A DNA stretch of 18,322 nt, from assembly GCA_964427535.1 (NCBI GenBank), contig CAYRVF010000103.1:1-18322 (forward strand). Direction: 5' to 3'. This document shows positions 13,328 through 18,322 of the stretch, piece by piece. Source of the stretch: CAYRVF01 sp964427535. Lineage in GTDB: Bacteria; Chloroflexota; Ktedonobacteria; Ktedonobacterales; JADMIN01. Made by a program: the position numbers and the translations under genes. Each line of letters starts with the position of its first letter. Within the stretch, counting starts at the first letter, position 1. The notes below the pieces were generated by a model. That model was given only the letters and a program-made list of their open reading frames with translations. It had not been told where the DNA came from and ran no database searches.

Positions 13328-13375
13328 GTACACATCTGTACGCGTACACAGGAGTACCCGTACCGACAGATACGG
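13328..13375. promoter_or_regulatory. Three tandem 16-bp GTAC-N6-GTAC units (candidate operator)
   Basis: The units are GTACACATCTGTACGC (13328-13343), GTACACAGGAGTACCC (13344-13359) and GTACCGACAGATACGG (13360-13375). Each has GTAC, six bases, then GTAC (ATAC in the last). An extra GTAC is at 13323. Nested dyads include TGTACGCGTACA (13337-13348, perfect), CGTACA-N4-TGTACG (13327-13342) and CCGTA-N8-TACGG (13358-13375). The position between divergent XRE and partner genes suggests repressor binding. Confidence 0.65.
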
Positions 13376-13384
13376 ACGTTCCTG

Positions 13385-13422
13385 TGCAGCGGGCGCATAT
13401 ACTTGCAGCGGGCGCATATACT
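13385..13422 (+). repeat. Perfect 19-bp tandem duplication containing TATACT
   Basis: TGCAGCGGGCGCATATACT occurs twice without a gap (13385-13403, 13404-13422). Each copy ends in TATACT, the same hexamer used as -10 by the XRE and Rrf2 promoters. The second is 53 bp before the ATG at 13476. No good -35 lies at the right distance, so promoter use would need an activator or is doubtful. Confidence 0.85.
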
Positions 13423-13475
13423 GCGGCCATGTCGGGCGGAACGACTCTGCCCGGCGCGAGTCAGGAGGTGCGGCG

Positions 13476-14141
13476 ATGGTGAACGAGATGCGCAATCAGA
13501 TGGACATCGAGTCCGGCATGCTGGCGAAAAATGGCCAGGGGTCGGGTCGCGTGGCCGTCGGTGAGTTTGTGCGCCAGGCCCGGAACACCGTCGCCCTCGC
13601 GCGTGCGGTGCCGCAGCTCGTCGAGAGCTTCCGCTCGCTGCCGGTCCCCCGGACGCGTGACCTCTCGACGGAACTGGCCTTGCGGCTGGATGTCCTCTCG
13701 GGCATGTACGCGCAGGAGCGCAAGGCGCTGGTCGCGCGCCAGCAGCCGAGTGCCGCCACACTTCAGCTCACACTCGCCGGGCTGGAGACCGCGACGAGCT
13801 GCCTCGTCTCGCTGGTCGAGACGTACGCCGCGCAGGCGCAGGCCACGAACCCGCGTCTGCCGGTCATCCCGGCGTCCGCTCCGTTCGACGGGCCAGCGAT
13901 GGGCGCGCCTGAGATCACCCGTGACCTCAGCAAGCGCCAGGCGCGGCGGCTCGCCGGGTCGATGCGCGCGCTGCTCGACACGGCCCTCGCCGACCTCGCG
14001 TACGTGCGTGAGTCGCTGGAGGGCGTCCGCGATGCCGATCTGTTCGTGCTCGCGAGCGCCATCAACCGGCTGCGTGTGCTCGCCGGGCAGCTTCTCCGCC
14101 GCGAGAACGACCTTCGCGCGCGGCTGTATCGCGGCATGTAA
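13476..14141 (+). CDS. Hypothetical helical protein, 221 aa, divergent to the XRE regulator
   Basis: I recognise no family. ATG 13476 follows AGGAGG by 7 nt; the frame extends upstream to 13008, but only antisense to the XRE gene. The protein is soluble and mostly helical. Residues about 28-110 are one helical block (VGEFVRQARNTVALARAVPQ, later ALRLDVLSGMYAQERKALVA and LAGLETATSCLVSLVETYAA). A Pro-rich linker (NPRLPVIPASAPFDGPAMG) leads to a second helical block from about residue 150 (LSKRQARRLAGSMRALLDTA, ending RVLAGQLLRRENDLRARLYRG). Amphipathic Leu/Arg patterns suggest coiled-coil or helical-bundle assembly. It shares the spacer with the XRE gene and is probably its regulatory target. 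Two hairpins follow. Confidence 0.8.
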   Translation: MVNEMRNQMDIESGMLAKNGQGSGRVAVGEFVRQARNTVALARAVPQLVESFRSLPVPRTRDLSTELALRLDVLSGMYAQERKALVARQQPSAATLQLTLAGLETATSCLVSLVETYAAQAQATNPRLPVIPASAPFDGPAMGAPEITRDLSKRQARRLAGSMRALLDTALADLAYVRESLEGVRDADLFVLASAINRLRVLAGQLLRRENDLRARLYRGM

Positions 14142-14156
14142 GTCCAACCTACCAGT

Positions 14157-14187
14157 CTCGCCCGCGTCTCCTGTGAGCGCGGGCGAG
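14157..14187 (+). terminator. Hairpin after the 221-aa gene (first)
   Basis: CTCGCCCGCG (14157-14166) pairs with CGCGGGCGAG (14178-14187), a perfect 10-bp stem with an 11-nt loop, 15 bp after the stop codon. It is very GC-rich, without a following T tract. Confidence 0.55.
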
Positions 14188-14191
14188 CGCG

Positions 14192-14232
14192 GCGCCGGCA
14201 TCGGAAGGAGCCTACCCTCCCGATGCCGGCGC
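14192..14232 (+). terminator. Hairpin after the 221-aa gene (second)
   Basis: GCGCCGGCATCGG (14192-14204) pairs with CCGATGCCGGCGC (14220-14232), a perfect 13-bp stem with a 15-nt loop. It is followed by AGTTGTATATGG, a partly T-rich stretch. With the first hairpin it separates this gene from the riboswitch-controlled permease. Confidence 0.6.
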
Positions 14233-14279
14233 AGTTGTATATGGTGGCATCATGCGGAAGCAGGCATCCACCCACGCGC

Positions 14280-14324
14280 TTGCGGGAGCGCTGTCGCGGG
14301 TGCTACAGTAACAGCCGGTACAAT
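14280..14324 (+). promoter_or_regulatory. Candidate promoter region for the TPP riboswitch transcript
   Basis: TTGCGG (14280-14285), 18-nt spacing, then TACAGT (14304-14309). A second -10-like TACAAT is at 14319-14324. Either would start the RNA 20-40 nt before the aptamer. Neither pair is strong. Confidence 0.35.
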
Positions 14325-14350
14325 ACGCAACACATCACGACCTATCGCAG

Positions 14351-14443
14351 CGGGAGCTCGGGGAGCCGGGCTGAGAGGGTGGCCGCAATCCGCCACCGAC
14401 CGAACGAACCTGATCTGGATAATGCCAGCGCAGGGAGCGGGAC
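14351..14443 (+). ncRNA. TPP riboswitch (THI element)
   Basis: The conserved thiamine-pyrophosphate aptamer core is present: CTCGGGGAGCC (14357-14367), CTGAGA (14371-14376), then ACCTGATC from 14408 running into TGGATAATGCCAGCG (14416-14430) and CAGGGAGC. P1 can form from GCTC (14356-14359) and GAGC (14435-14438). The P3 arm is a hairpin, GGTGGC (14378-14383) with GCCACC (14392-14397). TPP binding normally lowers expression of thiamine synthesis or uptake genes. The permease at 14548 is the target. Confidence 0.95.
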
Positions 14444-14447
14444 TTGA

Positions 14448-14543
14448 CTCCACTCCGACCACGAGTATCTGCGGGCGCTGGCATCTGCTGGCGCCCGTTG
14501 ATGTTGCGCGGCGTATCCCGCGTGGGCGCATTGAGGAGTGGGG
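14448..14543 (+). promoter_or_regulatory. Riboswitch expression platform with Shine-Dalgarno sequestration
   Basis: CTCCACTCC (14448-14456) can pair with GGAGTGGGG (14535-14543), which covers the permease ribosome site. This is nine pairs with one wobble. Inside lies a hairpin, CGGGCGC (14472-14478) with GCGCCCG (14491-14497), followed by only a few T residues. The arrangement favours translational over terminator control, though the inner hairpin could also terminate. Confidence 0.55.
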
Positions 14544-14547
14544 GTCC

Positions 14548-16098
14548 ATGCAACAGCAAGAGGAAGCCAATATCCTCGGCGTGCGCGGCGTCGAGTCGGA
14601 TGATTTCTTCAAGGTCGAGCGGCACGGCATGGAGCCGGTGCCCGAGGACGACCGCCACGGCTCGCCACGCGAGCTGAGCCTCGTCTGGTCCGGCGCGATG
14701 TCGAACTACGTCTCGCTGCTGACGGGCGCACTCGCTCTGTCCGCACCCGTCTTCCTCGGCCTGAGTAGCGGACAGCTCGGCCTCGCCGATAGCGCCGTCG
14801 CCATTGCCATCGGCGCGGGTCTGGCGGCAATCATCCACGGGCTGCTCTCGGTCACGGGCACGAAGTCAGGCTCGCCACAGATGATCTTCGCCCGCGGCGT
14901 CTTCGGCCACCGGGGGGCGTACATCAGCGCGGCGTTCACCTGGCTGATGGCCGTCGGCTGGTTCGCGTTCGACTCAGTGGTCGGCGGATGGGCGCTGGTG
15001 CAGCTCCTCGGCCTGGCGGGTGTGCCAAAGACGCCGGGCGTGGCGCTCGGCGCGATCACATTCGTGCTGGCGGCCTCAGTCGTCGTCGCGGTCTACGGCC
15101 ATCAGACGGTTCACGTCTTCGAGAAGTATGGCGCGGTGGTGTTTCTGATCTTCGCCGCCGTGCTGTTCGTCGTGCTCGCACCCAAGATTCGCTGGACCAC
15201 GCCGACGACCGTCTCGGGCGCGCCACGCTTCGCCTCGATGGTGCTGGCGGGCAGCTTCGTCTACGCGCTCGTCGCCTCGTGGATTCCCTTCGCGGGTGAC
15301 TACTCGCGCTATCTGCCGACGCGCACTCCGGCACGCGCCGTCGCGTGGTGGTCTGGCCTGGGCATCGGTCTGCCGACGGCGCTGCTGGGCATCCTGGGGG
15401 TCGCCCTGCTGACGATCAACCCCAGCAACCCCGACTTGCTGAGCGTGATCACCCAGGCCGCGCCGGGCTGGCTGTCGGTGCCATTCCTGCTGTTCGTCAT
15501 CCTGGGTGAGATCTGGGCCAACTACTTCGACGTCTACACCGCGGGGCTTGTCGCGCTGGCAATGGATGTGCCGCTGCGGCGCTGGGGCTCGGCGCTCCTC
15601 TGCGGCGGCGTCGGCGCGGTGTTCGTGTATTACATCGGCCTCTTCTCGCATTTCACACAGGCGCAGACCTACACGGACCTCGTGACCAAGTTCCTCGGCG
15701 TCTATCAGAGCTTCCTGCTGCTGACGTACCTGTGGGTGCCCGCGTGGGCCGCTGTCCTACTGGTGGACTTCTTCATCTTGCGGCGCGGCCGCTATGCGAT
15801 GGACCAGCTTACCAGTGGCCGTCGTGGAATCTACTGGTACACCGGCGGCATCTTCTGGCGCGCGATGGTCTCGTGGATTATCGGCGTCGCGGCGACCATT
15901 CCCTTCGTCGCCTCGGCTCAGCTTCCGTGGATGACTGCGCCGTGGCAGGGTCCCGCCGCGCACGCGCTCGGCGGCATGGACATCAGCGGCATCGTCGGCG
16001 CGATCGTCAGCGGCATCGTCTATTTCGCGCTCGGCCGGGCGTATTTTCGCACGAGCGGACTCAAACCTTCTACCGCCTCCCATACGAGCGACACCTAA
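14548..16098 (+). CDS. cytX: NCS1-family permease, probable thiamine-precursor (HMP) importer
   Basis: This 516-aa member of the NCS1 nucleobase/cation symporter family has about 12 TM segments after a polar N-terminal tail of about 45 residues. Family signatures are LSLVWSGAMSNYVSLLTGAL, GTKSGSPQMIFARGVFGHRG, then GWFAFDS and PFAGDYSRYLP. NCS1 proteins import cytosine, purines, allantoin or hydroxymethylpyrimidine. The TPP riboswitch directly upstream makes a thiamine precursor such as HMP the likely substrate. That is the usual context of CytX and is the basis for the symbol. ATG 14548 has GAGGAG 9 nt upstream, inside the sequestered site. The frame is open far upstream, but that is outside the coding part. 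No thiamine biosynthesis gene lies in the window, so it is a stand-alone regulon member. Confidence 0.88.
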   Translation: MQQQEEANILGVRGVESDDFFKVERHGMEPVPEDDRHGSPRELSLVWSGAMSNYVSLLTGALALSAPVFLGLSSGQLGLADSAVAIAIGAGLAAIIHGLLSVTGTKSGSPQMIFARGVFGHRGAYISAAFTWLMAVGWFAFDSVVGGWALVQLLGLAGVPKTPGVALGAITFVLAASVVVAVYGHQTVHVFEKYGAVVFLIFAAVLFVVLAPKIRWTTPTTVSGAPRFASMVLAGSFVYALVASWIPFAGDYSRYLPTRTPARAVAWWSGLGIGLPTALLGILGVALLTINPSNPDLLSVITQAAPGWLSVPFLLFVILGEIWANYFDVYTAGLVALAMDVPLRRWGSALLCGGVGAVFVYYIGLFSHFTQAQTYTDLVTKFLGVYQSFLLLTYLWVPAWAAVLLVDFFILRRGRYAMDQLTSGRRGIYWYTGGIFWRAMVSWIIGVAATIPFVASAQLPWMTAPWQGPAAHALGGMDISGIVGAIVSGIVYFALGRAYFRTSGLKPSTASHTSDT

Positions 16099-16135
16099 CC
16101 CCAACCCCCTTCCCTTGAGGGAAAAGGCCGCTGAT
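16094..16135 (+). repeat. Dispersed palindromic repeat, copy 3
   Basis: CCTAACCCCAACCCCC precedes the imperfect core TTCCCT (16110-16115) / AGGGAA (16118-16123), then CCGCTGAT. It begins inside the permease stop region (TAA 16096-16098). It is inverted relative to copy 4, 75 bp away. Confidence 0.75.
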
Positions 16136-16210
16136 GGAGGATTCAGGCCTGCGGGTGACACAACTTTCGCGGCGAGCGGACCCGTCCACGAAGGCGAACT
16201 GGATTGCCGC

Positions 16211-16252
16211 ACGACCCCTTCCCTCTAAGGGGAGGGGGCAGGGGGTTAGGCC
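16211..16252 (-). repeat. Dispersed palindromic repeat, copy 4
   Basis: The core is CCCCTTCCCT (16215-16224) with AGGGGAGGGG (16228-16237); one position is a G-T pair. The stop codon of the lipoprotein gene (TTA 16246-16248 on plus) lies inside the flank, so the repeat forms its 3' end and probably its terminator. Confidence 0.75.
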
Positions 16253-16824
16253 AGCACTTCCACCGTGATATCCGTCTCGCCCGAAGTCAGCGCATCGGGA
16301 GCAATCGTGACGATGATGCGCTGGCTGCCGTTCGCGCCGCTGATCTGCTCGACGCTCTGAATCGTCGTGTTCTGCAGCTGCTGCCAGCCCTTTGCGGGGA
16401 GCTGCTGGCCGAACCACTGGGCGACCGTGCTCACGGAGTCGCCGACACAGTAGCCGTAGAAGCCGTTGCCGCCGTTGGAGTCGGTGACGTGCAGCTCGGC
16501 GTTCGGGTAGGCGGGCACGCTCTGCGGCGGCTGCGTGGTGACGCTCTTGGGCTGCGAGCAGACGTCCGCCGCCCCCGCCTGTGTGTGCCCCGTCACGACC
16601 GTCGCGGTCGCGGCAACCTGCGGCGGTGCGGTCGGCGCGGGAATGCTCGGCCCGCCAGGCGGCACCGTCGGGCCAGCGTAGACGGTGCTGGCAGGCGTGC
16701 TATCGTGCCGCGCGGTGGACGACGCCGAGCCGCAGCCGCCGACCAGCATGATAAGCGCCGCACACAGCGCCATCTCCCCAGCAGGTACCAGCCAGCGTAC
16801 CCGGGCCTGCCGTCTTGCCTCCAT
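16246..16824 (-). CDS. Secreted lipoprotein, 192 aa, unknown function
   Basis: The N-terminus is basic (MEARRQARVR), followed by a hydrophobic segment and the lipobox LVGGC, so Cys31 should be lipidated and the protein held at the outer face of the membrane. A Thr/Pro/Ala-rich linker follows (about 35-85). The C-terminal globular domain begins near SVPAYPNAELHVTDS and includes VSTVAQWFGQQLPAKGWQQL. This is the YPNA-to-GW pattern of small domains common in Chloroflexota lipoproteins (my recollection, not searched). Two Cys (in ADVCSQP and YGYCVGD) might form a disulfide. ATG 16824 is preferred, with GGGGGAGGG 6 nt upstream. ATG 16830 sits too close to that site, and 16908 would put 28 polar residues before the signal peptide. 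Confidence 0.8.
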   Translation of the reverse strand: MEARRQARVRWLVPAGEMALCAALIMLVGGCGSASSTARHDSTPASTVYAGPTVPPGGPSIPAPTAPPQVAATATVVTGHTQAGAADVCSQPKSVTTQPPQSVPAYPNAELHVTDSNGGNGFYGYCVGDSVSTVAQWFGQQLPAKGWQQLQNTTIQSVEQISGANGSQRIIVTIAPDALTSGETDITVEVLA

Positions 16825-16942
16825 CCGCATCCCTCCCCCGCCCTGCTCAGTCGCCGCGTCCGCTGCGTGCTTCCGCGCACCGCTGTCCAGTCTACTGCAC
16901 GTGCCCACTTCGCGACAGCTTTCCAGCCATGCGGGCTACGTG

Positions 16943-16991
16943 GCAGAACCTCACCCCCTACCCCCTTCCCTCGAGGGAAGGGGCCGCTCAT
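16943..16991 (+). repeat. Dispersed palindromic repeat, copy 5
   Basis: The core is a perfect 22-bp palindrome (16962-16983): arms CCCCTTCCCT and AGGGAAGGGG around CG. Its flanks, GCAGAACCTCACCCCC on the left and CGCTCAT on the right, are shared with copy 2 (46 of 49 positions, opposite orientation). It sits between divergent genes, so it is not simply a terminator. Confidence 0.85.
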
Positions 16992-17060
16992 GTGGCGCTT
17001 ACGTATGGGAGCGAGGGTTGTGGCGCCACGAGGGTGAGGCCCCTAGCAACCGTGCGTTGC

Positions 17061-17090
17061 TTGACGCTCTCGAAACGCCGATGCTATACT
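17061..17090 (+). promoter_or_regulatory. Promoter of the Rrf2-suf operon
   Basis: TTGACG (17061-17066), 18-nt spacing, then TATACT (17085-17090). Both boxes match consensus at 5 of 6 positions. This is the best sigma-70-type promoter in the window. Confidence 0.75.
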
Positions 17091-17116
17091 TATATCCGAC
17101 TTACGCGCTCGGAATA
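17091..17116. promoter_or_regulatory. Candidate operator for the Rrf2 regulator
   Basis: TCCGA (17095-17099) and TCGGA (17109-17113) form a dyad with a 9-nt spacer, extended by TATA on the left and ATA on the right. It lies immediately after the -10 box and before the ribosome site, a position suited to autorepression. Confidence 0.4.
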
Positions 17117-17132
17117 GGTGAGGAGGCTGGCC

Positions 17133-17651
17133 ATGTTGCGAGTATCCACCCGCGGGGAGTATGGTGTGCGCCTCGTGGTGGACCTGGCGCGGCATTATGG
17201 GGGCAAACCCCGCTCGCTCACTGACATCAGCCAGTCGGAAGGGCTGACGGTGCCTTATCTGGAGCAGCTCGTCCGCTGCCTGCGCGAGAACGGGCTCGTC
17301 GAGTCCACACGCGGCGCGCACGGTGGGTATCGGCTCAGTCGCGCGCCCGAGCAGATTCAGATGGGTGAGGTCGTGCGCGCGCTTGAAGGGCCGATTGCCC
17401 CGATGGTCTGCGCGACCGAAGGCGAGATGGAGACCATCTGCGACCGGCTGGACTGCTGCTCGACGAAGTTCCTGTGGGCGCATGTCCGCGATGCCATCGC
17501 CACCGCGCTCGACTCGCTCACCCTGGCCGACCTCGTGCGCGCTGAGACGTCGCTCGAATCCAGCCGGGGACGCGTAGCCAGCCCGCAAATCGTCTCGATC
17601 ACGCCACGCAAGCCACGCGGCGCGACGGAAGTGGGGATTCCCGCGGATTAG
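17133..17651 (+). CDS. Rrf2-family regulator, probable Fe-S-sensing controller of suf
   Basis: This 172-aa transcription factor has the Rrf2/IscR winged helix: STRGEYGVRLVVDLARH at the N-terminus, LTVPYLEQLVRCLRENGLVES, then the wing RGAHGGYRLSR. The sensor region has Cys93, Cys103, Cys108 and Cys109 (MVCATEGEME, then TICDRLDCC). Three of these could hold an Fe-S cluster, though spacing differs from the CX5CX5C of E. coli IscR. ATG 17133 has GAGGAGG 6 nt upstream; a start at 17118 would include the ribosome site. The tail (ESSRGRVASPQIVSITPRKPRG) is likely disordered. It lies 110 bp before sufC on the same strand and most likely represses the suf operon, with cluster status as signal (inference from the family). 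Confidence 0.9.
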   Translation: MLRVSTRGEYGVRLVVDLARHYGGKPRSLTDISQSEGLTVPYLEQLVRCLRENGLVESTRGAHGGYRLSRAPEQIQMGEVVRALEGPIAPMVCATEGEMETICDRLDCCSTKFLWAHVRDAIATALDSLTLADLVRAETSLESSRGRVASPQIVSITPRKPRGATEVGIPAD

Positions 17652-17761
17652 CGCCTACGCGGCGTATGCGATCTGCACACGATCACAGCTACAGCATTCA
17701 CCGCGCTGGCCGGACGGTATGGCAGGCGCGAAAGCATCTATAGGAGAGCAGAAAAGTCGAT

Positions 17762-18322
17762 ATGAGTTCAGTCAATAGCAGTGCAGCCAACGAGCAACTC
17801 GCGACCGCTCCGGCAGAGTTGGAAATTCGCAACCTTCACGCGAGTGTTGAGGGCAAAGAGATTCTCAAGGGTGTCGATCTGACGGTCAAGCAGGGTGAGA
17901 CACATGCGCTGATGGGGCCGAACGGTTCGGGCAAGAGTACGCTCGCCAATGTCGTTATGGGTCACCCGAAGTATGTCGTCACATCTGGTGAGATTCGGTT
18001 CAAAGGCATCAACGTCCTCGACCTCTCCCCCGACAAGCGCGCCCGCCTGGGCATCTTCCTCGCCTTCCAGTATCCCTCCAGCGTGCCCGGCGTGACGGTT
18101 GCCAACTTCCTTCGCCGCGCTGTGGAGGCCAAGCGCGAGGGCTTCAACCCCAACGCGCCCGTCGAGCCGACCGGCCAGATGCCCAAGCGCAAGGGTATGC
18201 CGCCCGCCGAGTTCCGCAAACTCATCAACGAAAAGATGAAGGTATTGAACGTGGATAGCACGTTCATCAACCGCTACATCAACGAGGGTTTCTCCGGCGG
18301 CGAGAAGAAGCGCGCCGAAATC
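17762..18322 (+). CDS. sufC: Fe-S cluster assembly ATPase SufC (3' truncated)
   Basis: This is the ABC-type ATPase of the SufBCD scaffold, which builds Fe-S clusters in the cytosol. The 187 residues seen include Walker A GPNGSGKST (52-60), the Q-loop in AFQYPSSVPG (Gln103) and the SufC form of the signature, FSGGEKKR (177-184). Walker B and the H-loop lie beyond the window. Compared with typical SufC, which starts near LEIRNLHASVEGKEIL, this one has about 19 extra polar N-terminal residues (MSSVNSSAANEQLATAPAE). It also has an insert-like stretch at about 126-146 (EGFNPNAPVEPTGQMPKRKG). The ATG at 17762 has only GGAG about 15 nt upstream, which is long. No other good start precedes the conserved domain. 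sufB and sufD are expected downstream. Confidence 0.95.
   Translation, partial: MSSVNSSAANEQLATAPAELEIRNLHASVEGKEILKGVDLTVKQGETHALMGPNGSGKSTLANVVMGHPKYVVTSGEIRFKGINVLDLSPDKRARLGIFLAFQYPSSVPGVTVANFLRRAVEAKREGFNPNAPVEPTGQMPKRKGMPPAEFRKLINEKMKVLNVDSTFINRYINEGFSGGEKKRAEI

Larger units (their letters stand above)
16825..17132. other. Divergent intergenic region between lipoprotein and Rrf2 genes
   Basis: This 308-bp spacer holds repeat copy 5 (16943-16991), the Rrf2 promoter (17061-17090) and a dyad (17095-17113). I see no gene in it. Short overlapping frames here are low-complexity Pro/Ser/Arg translations. Confidence 0.6.

Noticed and set aside
13323..13422. CRISPR-like or replication-origin iterons
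   Set aside because: Units are 16 and 19 bp with no spacers, no cas or rep gene is nearby, and the position between divergent promoters favours an operator.
12892..13761. Minus-strand 447-aa frame extending the 157-aa protein upstream
   Set aside because: It runs through the XRE gene in another frame, the regulatory spacer and the divergent gene. Composition is Arg/Pro/Ala low complexity.
13531..14547. Long open frame joining the 221-aa gene region to the permease as one 855-aa protein
   Set aside because: The upstream part is Arg/Ser-rich out-of-frame translation of a real gene and of the riboswitch. The permease starts at 14548 with its own ribosome site.

Overview
This is an 18.3 kb GC-rich bacterial chromosomal window. 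It holds 17 protein genes I can support (two cut by the window edges), one TPP riboswitch, several promoters and hairpins, and a five-copy family of short palindromic repeats. Gene content suggests a Chloroflexota member, possibly Ktedonobacteria-like: bacterial inositol-3-phosphate synthase, LpxL-type acyltransferases without LPS genes, an Rrf2-SufC pair, and dispersed GGGGAGGGG palindromes. This assignment is an inference at about 0.5 confidence. There are no tRNA, rRNA, CRISPR, transposase or phage structural genes.

Layout. 1-492 is the 3' end of ino1, closed by a strong hairpin. 604-2927 holds a divergent pair of looser base composition: a 141-aa unknown protein (-) and a TPR protein (+). 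3169-5098 carries two translationally coupled LpxL/HtrB-family acyltransferases. With ino1 they suggest inositol-glycolipid synthesis. 5133-6435 holds a TMEM175-type channel and a DinB-fold protein, both on the minus strand. 6681-9675 is one plus-strand unit: an ADP-ribose-pyrophosphatase-like Nudix domain fused in frame to a four-TM protein, then two paralogues of that membrane protein. 9816-10067 is a small unknown ORF. 10155-12232 (minus) holds an XdhC-like protein and an EamA transporter.

12418-14141 is a self-contained divergent module. An XRE-type regulator and a 157-aa partner run leftward and a 221-aa helical protein runs rightward. The 234-bp spacer between them holds three 16-bp GTAC-N6-GTAC units, a perfect 19-bp tandem duplication and a well-formed, apparently leaderless promoter. 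14142-14547 holds two hairpins and a TPP riboswitch that controls an NCS1 permease (14548-16098), presumably a thiamine-precursor importer. A lipoprotein gene converges on it, with two inverted repeat copies between them. An Rrf2 regulator with four clustered cysteines then precedes sufC, which runs off the window.

The best candidates for undescribed biology are the Nudix plus three four-TM paralogue cluster (6681-9675) and the XRE/GTAC-array module (12418-14141). No function is established for either from sequence alone.
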